From positions 124,001-188,000 of the forward strand of contig DYJD01000004.1 of assembly GCA_020723325.1 (NCBI GenBank): 64,000 nucleotides of DNA, given 5' to 3'. Position numbers and translations under genes: made by a program. Origin of the DNA: Desulfosudis oleivorans (GTDB taxonomy: Bacteria; Desulfobacterota; Desulfobacteria; Desulfobacterales; SURF-7). Below are positions 8,114-17,246 of the stretch, piece by piece. The first letter of the stretch is position 1. Every line of letters starts with the position of its first letter. The notes under the pieces are model-generated. The model searched no databases. It saw nothing but the letters and a program-made list of their open reading frames with translations, and was not told where the DNA came from.

Positions 8114-11100
8114 ATGAACGTTCTGCGCTGCCTGCTGCCGTTGCTTTTTTGTTGCGTCTCAAGCCTGGCTTGGTCCCAATCCCAAGTGCAGGTGCCTCCG
8201 GATCTTGCCCCCTGGCAAGCCTTTGCCGTTTACGGCAAGGAACAGTTTTTTTGTCCGGGATTATACGACAACGCCGAGGCCCGTCAATGCCGCTGGCCGG
8301 AATTACTCGAACTCAATTTTGCAAATGAAGGCGGCAATTTCAAACAGACCTGGACCATTCTCACCCAAACCTGGCTGCCCCTGCCCGGCGATGAAAAATA
8401 TTGGCCGCAAAACGTGACCGTGGACGGCCGGCCGGCGGCGGTTGTTCTCCATGATGGTGTTCCGGCTATCTTTGTTGAAAAAGGAAGATATTTCCTTTCA
8501 GGGGAATTCAAATGGGGGCAATTGCCCCAATCCTTTCCCGTTCCCCGTCTATCCGGACTGATCAGCCTGAAAGTCAACGGCGAAAAGGTCGCGGCCCCTT
8601 TTCTAGATGAGACCGGCCGGCTTTGGATTCAAAAACGGGATACACCTATATTGGGTCAGAAGCGGGAAAATCTGTTGGAAGTGCGCATATTCCGACTGAT
8701 AGAAGACGACCTGCCTTTTACTATCACCACCCTGGTGCGGCTCACCGTGGCCGGGGAAACCCGGCGGGAACAGATCAGCGCGGCGTTGCTGAAAGGCTCC
8801 CAACCCTTGCGCATCACGAGCCCCTTGCCGGTCAAGCTGTCGGAAAACCAGGACTTGTGGGTTGAAGTCCGGCCCGGTCAGTGGGAGATCCGGTTGCTGT
8901 CTCTGATCCATTCCCCGGTTTCCGAACTCGGTCCGCTGGAAGCCCCCTATGGCGAAGAAATCTGGTCTTTCAAAGCCGTTCCCCGCTTGCGCATGGCCAT
9001 GCTGGAAGGGCTCAAGCCGGTGGACCCGTCCCAGACCACCCTGCCGCCGGAATGGCATTCCTATCCCGCGTTTCTGGCAGCCAAGGATGATCGCGCCCGG
9101 ATCAAGGAATCCCAGCGCGGGATGTCAAAAACCATTCCGGATGCCCTGCAATTGGAACGGGAATTTTGGCTCGATTTCAACGGCGGCGGCGCCACGGTGC
9201 GGGACCAAGTCGGCGGCCGCCTGGGGATGCGGCGTTTTCTGGGCCTGAACAAAGCCGATTATCAATTGGGGCGGCTGAGCTCCAACGGCAGGGATCAATT
9301 GATCACCTGCTTTGGCGAAGACCTGCACGGGATCGAAATGGAGAAAGGTCCCACGGATTTCAGCGCGGTCGCCCGGGTGGAAAACCTTTCTTCCGGTAGC
9401 GCCTTCCCCTTGGGATGGAACTGCGAATTTCAGGAAGCAAACGGCAGGCTGCATTTGCCGCCGGGCTGGCGCCTGCTGGGAATCCGCGGCGGGACCGTGC
9501 CGGATGGAAGCTCCTGGATCACCCAATGGTCCTTACTGGATTTTTTTATGATTTTGATCATTGCCCTGGCAGTGGGTAAATTGCGCCATTGGCGCTGGGC
9601 CGCGCTTTTCTGGGTGGGCCTGGCCTTGACCTGGCAGGAGCCCTATGCCCCCCGATACGTCTGGATGGTGCTGGTTCTGACAACCGCCTTGCTGCGGGTT
9701 TTGCAACAACGCCAGGACCAGACTGTTTCCTTTTTCAAAACCACAAACATCAAAATCCTGCATGTGCTTGTCCTGATTTTCCTCTTTGCGAATGCCCTGG
9801 TTTTCGGCATGACCCAACTTAGGACGGCCCTTTATCCGCAATTGGCCCAGTCCGGACTTGAGGGACAAATGTCTCTCATTCAGACCAAATCCGAAGTCAT
9901 GAACATTGCCCCGGCGCCGATGCAAGCCATACCAATCCAGGAAAAGGAGGAAGAAACCGAGGGCGAGACCCTGCAATGGCGACACCCCCTGAAACCCGCC
10001 CCAACCTCAAAATATGATGTGACTCCCAATCAAAACGCCATCACCCAAACCGGCCCGGGCCTGCCGGCCTGGTCCTGGCAGACCGTGAACATCCGTTTCG
10101 GGATGGTCGGCGGCGACCAATTGACCGCCTTCTGGCTGCTGTCCCCGGCCCTCAATTCCCTGGCGGCGGTGCTGCGGGTGCTGTTGTTGATCCTGCTGAT
10201 CCTCTTCTTTTTCGATTTGCGCCTGCGGGAGTCCTGGAAACAGAAAAGCCTGGTGGGCAGCTTCACCCTGGCGCTGCTGATCATCCTGCCGGCCTTCTTC
10301 CCTGCCCAAGCCCGGGCTGATTTTCCACCGGACAGCCTGCTGAAGGAATTGGAACAAAGGCTGCTCAAACCCCACGAATGTTACCCCCATTGCGCCGCCA
10401 TTAATCAACTGAATATTGAGGTAACACCGGCCGGCGATACGGTTGAGGAACTGCCGGCCGTGGAGCTGCGCTTTTTCGTCAGCGCCGCCGCCGATACCGC
10501 CATTCCCCTGCCGGCCGGTGAGGACACCTGGGCGCCCCTGGAGCTGCTGCTGGACGGCCAGCAACGCAATGCGATCCTGCGGGAAAACGGCCGTTTGTAC
10601 ATGCTCATGCCCGAAGGCTTTCATAAGGTTCAGCTAAAGGCCCAGGCCCTGACTCCCCAGCAGCTCCGCTTTGTCTTTCCGCTCGCCCCCTATCTTGTGA
10701 CCATATCAGCGCCGGATTGGCGTTTCAGCGGCCTGGACGAAACCGGACGGGTGGAAAACATGCTGCAATTGGACCGGGACTTCAACGATCAAAAAACCCA
10801 GGATTCTTTTTTCAGCAATTCCCAGAACCATCTGATGGACTTCCTGCGGGTGCGGCGAGAACTGGTTTTGGGTTTGGAATGGAAGGTCAGCACTTGCGTG
10901 GAACGCTTCATTTCTGTCAGGGATCAGCGCGCCATATCCGTTTCCATCCCCTTGCTGCCGGGCGAACTGGTTCGCACAGAAGGGCTGGAAGTCAAAGACG
11001 GCCGGCTCCTCCTGGAAATGCCCGGCCAGGCGGATCGCATCATGTGGGAATCCTCCCTGCCCATTTCCCAGGGGCTCGAGCTGGAAGCCCCCTCCCACGG

Positions 11101-12229
11101 GAAATGGTCCGAGACCTGGCGATTGCAGGCTTCGCCCTGGTGGCATTGCACGTTTGAAGGTATTCCGGCCGTTGCCGAAGAAGGCACCGAGGGAATTTCC
11201 TGGCAGCCCTGGCCGGGTGAAAAGCTGCACCTCGCTTTTTCCCAACTGAATCCGGCCCCCGGCCGTTCCCTGACCATCGATGCTGTAAAAGCCGACTATC
11301 ACATCGGCGAAAGTTACAACCGCCTGCTGGTAAGGGCACAGATTCGCACCAGCAAAGGCGGCTCTCATGAAATCACCCCGCCGGAAGGCGCGGTGTTGAA
11401 ACAGGTTAAAGTCAATGACCTGGTTCTGCCCCTAAATACCGATGCCAAGACCGTTTCCCTGCCTCTGCAACCCGGCAGCCAGCAGGTGGAACTGGAGTGG
11501 CATCAACCGGTCAAATGGCAGGCGCGCTGGTTTACCGGTCTTTTTCAACCCTTGAAAATCCGCTTTCCGGCCTTGAATTGGCATGCTGAAACCAGCAACA
11601 TCGATATTTACATGCATCTGCCGGTGCGTTTCTGGCTGTTGTTGAGCAATGGTCCGCGCCTGGGTCCGGCCATCCTGATCTGGAGCCTCATGGGAACAGT
11701 GGCCTTGCTGGCCCTGATCTTGGGCAAATTCGCCCAGGCCCCCCTGTCCACCTATAAATGGCTGTTGTTGGGCCTGGGACTGATCACCCTGGACGCCTTT
11801 TCCTGTGTGCTGGCGGCCGCCTGGTTTTTGGCCATGGAGGCCCGCAAAAAATATGCCCCAACCAGGGCCTTGCCCTTTAATCTCATGCAAATCGGCTTGT
11901 TCCTGCTCACTCTTTTAATGGTCGTCACCCTGTATCGGGCCGTGGCCCAGGGTTTGCTGGGCGTGCCGGACATGCAGGTGGAGGGCAACGGCTCCACCCA
12001 GGTTTTGCTCCATTGGACCCAGGACCGGGCCGCCGACCTGCTGCCCCAACCCTGGGTGCTGGTATGTTCCATGTATGTTTACCGCATGGTCATGTTCCTC
12101 TGGGCCCTTTGGCTGGCCGGGAACGTCCTGGAATGGTCCGCCTGGGCCTTTGCCACCTTCCGGCAGGACGGGGCCTGGAAAAAAATCACCTGGCGGCGGC
12201 CTGCCGACGCCAAAGCACCCCAGTCCTGA
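8114..12229 (+). CDS. very large envelope protein with signal peptide and internal and C-terminal membrane segments
   Basis: The 1371-residue product starts MNVLRCLLPLLFCCVSSLAWS, a signal peptide. About 450 residues of beta-rich, Trp-rich exported sequence follow. Then come several membrane helices (residues about 470-600), another long exported beta-rich region from about 740 (preceded by FFPAQARADFPP, which resembles an internal signal-cleavage site), and at least four further helices from about 1180 to the end. I do not recognise a named family. The alternation suggests two periplasmic beta-sandwich modules held by membrane bundles. A GTG three codons upstream is an alternative start. The gene is not closely linked to the FabH-like gene downstream. 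Confidence 0.7.
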   Translation: MNVLRCLLPLLFCCVSSLAWSQSQVQVPPDLAPWQAFAVYGKEQFFCPGLYDNAEARQCRWPELLELNFANEGGNFKQTWTILTQTWLPLPGDEKYWPQNVTVDGRPAAVVLHDGVPAIFVEKGRYFLSGEFKWGQLPQSFPVPRLSGLISLKVNGEKVAAPFLDETGRLWIQKRDTPILGQKRENLLEVRIFRLIEDDLPFTITTLVRLTVAGETRREQISAALLKGSQPLRITSPLPVKLSENQDLWVEVRPGQWEIRLLSLIHSPVSELGPLEAPYGEEIWSFKAVPRLRMAMLEGLKPVDPSQTTLPPEWHSYPAFLAAKDDRARIKESQRGMSKTIPDALQLEREFWLDFNGGGATVRDQVGGRLGMRRFLGLNKADYQLGRLSSNGRDQLITCFGEDLHGIEMEKGPTDFSAVARVENLSSGSAFPLGWNCEFQEANGRLHLPPGWRLLGIRGGTVPDGSSWITQWSLLDFFMILIIALAVGKLRHWRWAALFWVGLALTWQEPYAPRYVWMVLVLTTALLRVLQQRQDQTVSFFKTTNIKILHVLVLIFLFANALVFGMTQLRTALYPQLAQSGLEGQMSLIQTKSEVMNIAPAPMQAIPIQEKEEETEGETLQWRHPLKPAPTSKYDVTPNQNAITQTGPGLPAWSWQTVNIRFGMVGGDQLTAFWLLSPALNSLAAVLRVLLLILLILFFFDLRLRESWKQKSLVGSFTLALLIILPAFFPAQARADFPPDSLLKELEQRLLKPHECYPHCAAINQLNIEVTPAGDTVEELPAVELRFFVSAAADTAIPLPAGEDTWAPLELLLDGQQRNAILRENGRLYMLMPEGFHKVQLKAQALTPQQLRFVFPLAPYLVTISAPDWRFSGLDETGRVENMLQLDRDFNDQKTQDSFFSNSQNHLMDFLRVRRELVLGLEWKVSTCVERFISVRDQRAISVSIPLLPGELVRTEGLEVKDGRLLLEMPGQADRIMWESSLPISQGLELEAPSHGKWSETWRLQASPWWHCTFEGIPAVAEEGTEGISWQPWPGEKLHLAFSQLNPAPGRSLTIDAVKADYHIGESYNRLLVRAQIRTSKGGSHEITPPEGAVLKQVKVNDLVLPLNTDAKTVSLPLQPGSQQVELEWHQPVKWQARWFTGLFQPLKIRFPALNWHAETSNIDIYMHLPVRFWLLLSNGPRLGPAILIWSLMGTVALLALILGKFAQAPLSTYKWLLLGLGLITLDAFSCVLAAAWFLAMEARKKYAPTRALPFNLMQIGLFLLTLLMVVTLYRAVAQGLLGVPDMQVEGNGSTQVLLHWTQDRAADLLPQPWVLVCSMYVYRMVMFLWALWLAGNVLEWSAWAFATFRQDGAWKKITWRRPADAKAPQS

Positions 12230-12250
12230 TCATTTGGGTGTTGAAAATTA

Positions 12251-12425
12251 GCAACTACTCAGGTAATTAGACCGAAGGCTGAAGGCTGAAGGGTTTTGAA
12301 CTGAAGCATACGATGTTCATCAGAACTTTGAATTATGGAAAGGCCTTTTGAGTGATATGGTCATTGTCTAATAAACGTCTTTACCTTCAGTCTTCAGACT
12401 TCAGACTTAACACCTGAGCAGTTAC
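12251..12425. repeat. MITE-like element with ~42-bp imperfect terminal inverted repeats
   Basis: The left end (12251-12292) begins GCAACTACTCAGGT and runs into a heptamer-like series of CTGAAGG units. The right end (12384-12425), read on the other strand, begins GTAACTGCTCAGGT and runs into CTGAAG units too. The two arms are the same length and differ at a minority of positions. The 90 bp between them carry no reading frame. The structure is that of a small non-autonomous element; no transposase is visible in the window. A partial relative of the right arm is at 52916-52955. Confidence 0.65.
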
Positions 12426-12495
12426 GAAAATCGTTTTTGATTTTTTGAAAATCGCTTGGATAATTTGCCGGTATCAAACAGAAAGGTAAAAATAG

Positions 12496-13515
12496 ATGAA
12501 CAAAAAAGCTTATATTCGCACTTCCGGGATGTATGTTCCGGACAAGGTTGTAACCAATGACGATCTCTCCAAACTGATGACCACCAGCGACGAGTGGATC
12601 CAGCGCCGTTCCGGCATCTGCGAGCGACGATACGCGGCCGAAGGGGATCGCTGCTCGGATCTGGCCAAACATTCGGTGATCAACATGCTGGATAAGGGCG
12701 AGGTCACGGCCGAGGAAATCGATGCCATCATTTATGCCACCTTGAGCCCGGATTTTCACTTTCCCGGTTCCGGGGTCATCCTGCAGGAAAAGATGGGCTG
12801 GGCCGACCGGCACATCCCCTGCTATGACATCCGCCAGCAATGCAGCGGCTTCATCTATGGTTTGCAGATGGCCCAGGCTTTTGTCGAGGCCGGCATGTAT
12901 CAGAATATTCTGCTGGTGGGCGCCGAACTCCATTCCAATGCCCTGGAATACAACGACCGCGGCCGGGCCGTAACCGTGCTTTTCGGCGACGGCGCTGCTT
13001 CGGTGGTGGTTTCCCCGTCCCCTGATGAAAAATCAGCCATTCTCACCACGGAAGTCCACGCCGACGGCGGTGGTGCTCTGGACGGGGTCCATCTGATCCT
13101 GTTCGACATCGGTAAAAAACCCATTGTCTATTACGATCCCAAAGACGAATCCCAAAACGTGGTGCTGTTTCCGGAAATGCCCAATCCCAAAAACCTGTTC
13201 ACCAACGCGGTGCGCCGCATGGTGGAAGTGAGCCTGTCCTGCCTCAACCGCCTGGGCATGACCGTGGCGGACGTAGATTGGGTGCTGCCCCATCAGGCCA
13301 ACAAGCGCATCAATAACATGGCGGCCGAATACCTGAGCATCCCCACGGAAAAAGTGCTGTACAATATCCACAAATACGGCAACACCACCGCCGCCACCAT
13401 CCCGCTGCTCCTGGACGAATTCTCCATGAACGGCACCATCAAACGCGGGGATATCCTGCTGATGGTGGGCTTCGGGTCCGGATTTACCTGGGGCGCGGGG
13501 GTGGTTAGATACTAA
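12496..13515 (+). CDS. 3-oxoacyl-ACP synthase III-like (FabH-like) condensing enzyme
   Basis: Members condense an acyl-CoA with malonyl-ACP in the cytoplasm. The 339-residue product has the full thiolase-fold layout and the complete triad: Cys116 in QQCSGFIYG, His266 in LPHQANKRI and Asn296 in KYGNTTAATIP. The N-terminal TSDEWIQRRSGICERR is also diagnostic. It differs from housekeeping FabH in the middle loop (KPIVYYDPKDESQNVVLFPEM), so it may use a special acyl group. It lies upstream of amino-sugar genes, where FabH-like enzymes sometimes prepare acyl groups for sugars; this link is inference, because 340 bp separate them. Confidence 0.9.
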   Translation: MNKKAYIRTSGMYVPDKVVTNDDLSKLMTTSDEWIQRRSGICERRYAAEGDRCSDLAKHSVINMLDKGEVTAEEIDAIIYATLSPDFHFPGSGVILQEKMGWADRHIPCYDIRQQCSGFIYGLQMAQAFVEAGMYQNILLVGAELHSNALEYNDRGRAVTVLFGDGAASVVVSPSPDEKSAILTTEVHADGGGALDGVHLILFDIGKKPIVYYDPKDESQNVVLFPEMPNPKNLFTNAVRRMVEVSLSCLNRLGMTVADVDWVLPHQANKRINNMAAEYLSIPTEKVLYNIHKYGNTTAATIPLLLDEFSMNGTIKRGDILLMVGFGSGFTWGAGVVRY

Positions 13516-13854
13516 TCAAGAAGACCTGGCGGAAATGACACCAGCGGAACGGGCCTTCAAGCAGAAGCAATTCCGCCAAGTGATCCATCCGCCGGCAGCG
13601 GCCTGGCCGATGGTTCAGCGCGCCGAGCAGCATTCGGACCAGGCGCAGGCGCCATAGTATTTCTATTACTGATCTTATTTCGATAATCCACTACCAAATT
13701 GCTTGATAAAGGTCGTTTTTCTGCTCTAAAAAGATAGCTTTCTTTTTTGGATGGACTTGTCAAGGCAAAAATATTGTAAGCTTTACGAAGCGCATTATAT
13801 TTGGTAAGGTCGAAGACGCCTGTTGCGAATCCAAGGCTGATGGAAAAATATATT
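13516..13854. other. intergenic region with a possible C-terminal gene remnant
   Basis: The first 140 bp are GC-rich and hold a 40-codon frame (ATG 13535 to TAG 13657) whose product MTPAERAFKQKQFRQVIHPP and onward has protein-like composition and codon use but no recognisable domain; it may be the remains of a deleted gene. From about 13658 the sequence becomes AT-rich and probably contains the promoter of the sugar cassette. A weak TTGTCA lies near 13768, but no convincing -10 box follows, so I do not call a promoter. Confidence 0.4.
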
Positions 13855-14580
13855 ATGAAATTAATGCTTTTTGCTCTTACCGGCATGGGCAATGAAATTG
13901 TTGAAAAGGCCGCGCAATCCAGTGCAATACAGGACATGCTGGTTGTCACCCGCAAGGAAAACGGCCCGTTCCCTTACTATGATTGTCAGCAGTTGGATGC
14001 CCTATGCCGAAGGTCCGGGGTCCCCTATCACTATGCCCATGAATATGATTCCGCCACAGCCTTAACCCGATCGGTTGCGCAGTTCGCGCCGGACATCATC
14101 GCAACCTGCACATTTCATATGATTTTGCCTGAAGCGCTTATTCGACATGCCAAAACCGCTGCCATAAATTTCCACCCCTCCCTGCTGCCGCACTATCGCG
14201 GTCCTACACCGACCCACTGGGCCATCATCCATGGTGAATCCCATGCCGGTGTGACCATCCACCGGCTGACTTCAAAAGTGGACAACGGCGAGGTGTTGTT
14301 GCAACAAAAAATCAGGCTTATCAATCAAACCGATGGTGAATTGCGGCAGGAACTGTACCAGCTCGCCGGCCGAATGTTTGTGGATCTGGTGGATGGGCTT
14401 TCCAATCAGGCCCTCACGGCCGCGCCCATGCCCAAAGGCGGCAGCATTTATCCTGGGATCAATTCAAAAGCCGGCCGGACTTTACTGCACTCCGGCAATT
14501 TCCTGCGGAAAAATCTTGAAAGGGGCCTGACGCCTTACCCCGGCCATATTATATTGGAAAAGGATAATCATGACCTATAA
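13855..14580 (+). CDS. sugar N-formyltransferase (methionyl-tRNA formyltransferase-like fold)
   Basis: Family members transfer the formyl group of N10-formyl-tetrahydrofolate to an amine. The 241-residue protein has the catalytic Asn105, His107 (NFHPSLLPHYRG) and Asp143 (KVDNGEVLL), matching the Asn-His-Asp triad. It is shorter than methionyl-tRNA formyltransferase and lacks the C-terminal tRNA-binding domain, as do enzymes that formylate NDP-4-amino sugars (VioF/WlaRD type). The neighbouring dehydratase and aminotransferase would supply such a substrate. The start is ATG 13855; ATG 13840 is possible. It overlaps the next gene by 11 bp. Confidence 0.85.
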   Translation: MKLMLFALTGMGNEIVEKAAQSSAIQDMLVVTRKENGPFPYYDCQQLDALCRRSGVPYHYAHEYDSATALTRSVAQFAPDIIATCTFHMILPEALIRHAKTAAINFHPSLLPHYRGPTPTHWAIIHGESHAGVTIHRLTSKVDNGEVLLQQKIRLINQTDGELRQELYQLAGRMFVDLVDGLSNQALTAAPMPKGGSIYPGINSKAGRTLLHSGNFLRKNLERGLTPYPGHIILEKDNHDL

Positions 14581-15523
14581 AAGCGACATTCAAAAAGCGG
14601 ATCGCACAACCGAAGCAACGGATTTTCCAAAGGTTGTGCTCATCGACAATACCAATGCCTGCAATCTGCGCTGCTCCATGTGCGACCATAAGAACATGCG
14701 GCAATACCGCAAGGTTCAGGTCATGGCCATGGACTTGTACCGGAAAATCATCGACGAGATTGCCCTGGAAAATCCCACGGCCCGGATTTGGCAGATTTTT
14801 TTCGGTGATCCATTTTTATGCAAGGACATGGATGAAAGAATCCGCTATGCCAAAGACAAAGGGCTTACCGATGTGGTTCTCAATACCAACGGCCTGCTCA
14901 TGACCCGAGAGCGGGCCTTGCCCCTGATCGAGGCCGGTCTGGATGCCATATATGTCGGCATCGACGCGGCCCGGGCCGACACCTATGAAAAAATCCGGGT
15001 GGGCGGGGATTTCCAAAAGGTCGTGGACAATGTGCTGACCTACAGGGACCTGTTGAAGACAGCCGGTCGCCAAGGACAGCAATTATTCGTCCAATTCGTG
15101 GTGAGTGACATCAATGAGGCCCAGGTTGACATGTTCAAGGAATTTTGGGAAAAGCACGGAGTGGCGGTAAAAATCAGGCCCAAAGTCAGTTGGGCCGGCC
15201 TGGTGGAAGCTGCCAATCTTCAGGCCAATTCGAACCTGGTCCGCCGACCCTGCTATTGGCTTATGCGCACCATCAACATTTGTGCTGACGGCAGGGTGGC
15301 CCTATGTTCTGTGGATGTGCACTGCCGGGTACCCTGCGGCAATGTCGCCGAAGAAAGCATCAAGACCCTTTGGCAAAAAGGACTTTTGCAACACTATCGC
15401 CGCATGCATTTGGAAAACCGCTTTCATGAACTGCCGGACATGTGCCGCAACTGTGCGGACTGGCAATCTGGCTATGCGGAATTTCATATTCCCAAAACGA
15501 TTGCAGCAGGAGAGAAAGCATGA
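14570..15523 (+). CDS. radical SAM/SPASM protein (first of a pair)
   Basis: The 317-residue protein has the radical SAM cluster motif CNLRCSMC (Cys31, Cys35, Cys38) and a C-terminal SPASM-like set: RRPCYWL, ICADGRVALCSVDVHC, CGN and MCRNCADWQ, for one or two auxiliary iron-sulfur clusters. Members modify peptides or small molecules through a 5'-deoxyadenosyl radical; the substrate here is unknown. It is translationally coupled to both neighbours (11 bp overlap upstream, ATGA overlap downstream), so it belongs with the amino-sugar cassette. Radical SAM/SPASM proteins recur in O-antigen clusters without assigned reactions. Confidence 0.9.
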   Translation: MTYKSDIQKADRTTEATDFPKVVLIDNTNACNLRCSMCDHKNMRQYRKVQVMAMDLYRKIIDEIALENPTARIWQIFFGDPFLCKDMDERIRYAKDKGLTDVVLNTNGLLMTRERALPLIEAGLDAIYVGIDAARADTYEKIRVGGDFQKVVDNVLTYRDLLKTAGRQGQQLFVQFVVSDINEAQVDMFKEFWEKHGVAVKIRPKVSWAGLVEAANLQANSNLVRRPCYWLMRTINICADGRVALCSVDVHCRVPCGNVAEESIKTLWQKGLLQHYRRMHLENRFHELPDMCRNCADWQSGYAEFHIPKTIAAGEKA

Positions 15524-16494
15524 ACAAACCCGATATCCAGCACACCCAGGATGCTTACGGCATGCGGGAACAGGCCCAGGAATTTCCCATGATGGTGGTG
15601 CTGTCTTTTATTTATGTCTGCAATGCGGGCTGCCCCAACTGCCCTTACAACAATTCGGATATCCGGCGGGCATACAAGGACGCCATGCTCATGCCGGAAG
15701 ATGTTTTCAAGCGCATCGCCGATGAATGCGGTGTCTATAACAGCCTGCTGCGGCTTTCCGGCGGTGGCGAACCCATGCTGCACCCCAAAGCCGTGGAGCT
15801 CATTCAGTATGCCCTGGAAAAAGGCTGCCGAGTGGGACTGATCACCAACGGCTCGCGTTTTTCAGAAACCAATCTGCGCTCCATCATTGAGGCCGGCATC
15901 GACGCCATTGAATTCAGTGTGGATGCCGGCGACCCGGAAACCTATGCCCTGGTACGGCCCTTGCTGGACTGGGAAGCCTTGAACCGCAACGTCAAAACCG
16001 CCCTTGCCATTCGCAACGAACTAAAGGCCCCTACCCGCATCGTGGCCAGCATCATCAACCAGCAAGGCGTGGATGTGGCCGCGGCCCAAGGCTACTGGGA
16101 AAAAATCGTGGACAAGGTCCAGGTTCGCAAATTCCTCACCTGGGGCTACAACGAGGATCATTCGGCGGATGCCACACCTTACCTGCCGCCGGAGGAGCGC
16201 CTGCCCTGCCCATGGCTTTTTGAACGTCTCAACATCGATTCCCGCGGGGATGTGACCCTTTGCGGCGAAGATATTGCTTTTGGGGAGAAGTTCGCCAACA
16301 TCATGGAGCGTTCCATTAAAGAAATCTGGCAGGGAAAGGAATTCACCCGCTTCCGGGAAAAGCACCTGGGCAGAAAAGGTGACGAGATTCCTATCTGCTC
16401 CCGCTGTCCGGACTGGCAATATCGTTCCTGGCAATACAATTACTGGAAAGTGCTGCAGGATGCCGAAGCCACCAGAACAAGGAGGAATCGTTGA
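15520..16494 (+). CDS. radical SAM/SPASM protein (second of a pair)
   Basis: The 324-residue product has CNAGCPNCPY (Cys34, Cys38, Cys41) for the catalytic cluster, the GGGEPMLHP motif for SAM binding, and a C-terminal SPASM region (LPCPWLFERLNIDSRGDVTL, LCGED, ICSRCPDWQ). It is a diverged paralogue of the preceding protein with the same domain order. ATG 15520 overlaps the upstream stop (ATGA) and has AGGAG nine bases before it. Two SPASM enzymes in a row could act sequentially or on two positions of one substrate; no peptide substrate gene is visible, which favours a carbohydrate or amino-acid substrate (inference). Confidence 0.9.
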   Translation: MNKPDIQHTQDAYGMREQAQEFPMMVVLSFIYVCNAGCPNCPYNNSDIRRAYKDAMLMPEDVFKRIADECGVYNSLLRLSGGGEPMLHPKAVELIQYALEKGCRVGLITNGSRFSETNLRSIIEAGIDAIEFSVDAGDPETYALVRPLLDWEALNRNVKTALAIRNELKAPTRIVASIINQQGVDVAAAQGYWEKIVDKVQVRKFLTWGYNEDHSADATPYLPPEERLPCPWLFERLNIDSRGDVTLCGEDIAFGEKFANIMERSIKEIWQGKEFTRFREKHLGRKGDEIPICSRCPDWQYRSWQYNYWKVLQDAEATRTRRNR

Positions 16495-17246
16495 TTTCCG
16501 GTGCAAATCGGCCTGCGGACAATCCGGGTGAAGCAAATGAAATGGTGATCGGCATTCTCCAACCCAGCTATCTTCCGTGGCTGGGTTTTCTCGAACAGAT
16601 GCACCAGGTGGATTGTTTTGTATATTACGATGATGTCCAGTTTGAAAAAGGCTCCTGGCGCAACCGCAACCGCATCAAGACCGCCCAAGGCCCCCAGTGG
16701 CTGACCGTGCCGGTTTTGACCAAGGGCGGCAACTTCCCCCTGATCAAGGATATCCAAATCAACAACCGCGAAGCCTGGTCTAAAAAACACATCAAGGCCA
16801 TTGCCCTGAATTACGCCAAGGCGCCCTATTTCGAAACCTACGCCCCGGGCTTATTTCATATCCTGGACAGCACCTGGAACCGGTTGCTTGATCTCAACCT
16901 CACGGTGTTGGACTGGCTGAAGACCCGGCTCGGCATCACCACGCCCACGGTCTTGTCTTCCAGTCTTAAGGTGCCGGGCCGCAATGTGGAACGCCTCATC
17001 GGCATTATCCGGCATCTTGGCGGCAATGTGTTTTATGAAGGCAAAGCCGGGGTAAATTATATCGATCCGGCGATTTTTATGGATGCAGGCATCACCGTGC
17101 GTTTTCAGGATTACGCCCACCCAACCTATCCCCAGCTTTATGGAGAATTTATTTCACACCTATCCATTATCGATCTTTTATTTAATTGCGGACCGGATAG
17201 CCTGGCCAGGCTATCCGGCACAGACCTGAAAAGGAATCAAGCATGA
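16491..17246 (+). CDS. WbqC-like family protein
   Basis: The 251-residue product (234 from ATG 16542) has the WbqC signature from its start: IGILQPSYLPWLGFLEQM, then VYYDDVQFEKGSWRNRNRI and LTVPVLTKGG. WbqC-like proteins occur in O-antigen and exopolysaccharide clusters and in some amino-acid modification clusters; the reaction is not established to my knowledge. A TTG at 16491 overlaps the upstream stop (TTGA) with GGAGG five bases upstream, which supports it, while the family N-terminus supports 16542. It ends four bases into the dehydratase gene. Confidence 0.85.
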   Translation: MISGANRPADNPGEANEMVIGILQPSYLPWLGFLEQMHQVDCFVYYDDVQFEKGSWRNRNRIKTAQGPQWLTVPVLTKGGNFPLIKDIQINNREAWSKKHIKAIALNYAKAPYFETYAPGLFHILDSTWNRLLDLNLTVLDWLKTRLGITTPTVLSSSLKVPGRNVERLIGIIRHLGGNVFYEGKAGVNYIDPAIFMDAGITVRFQDYAHPTYPQLYGEFISHLSIIDLLFNCGPDSLARLSGTDLKRNQA

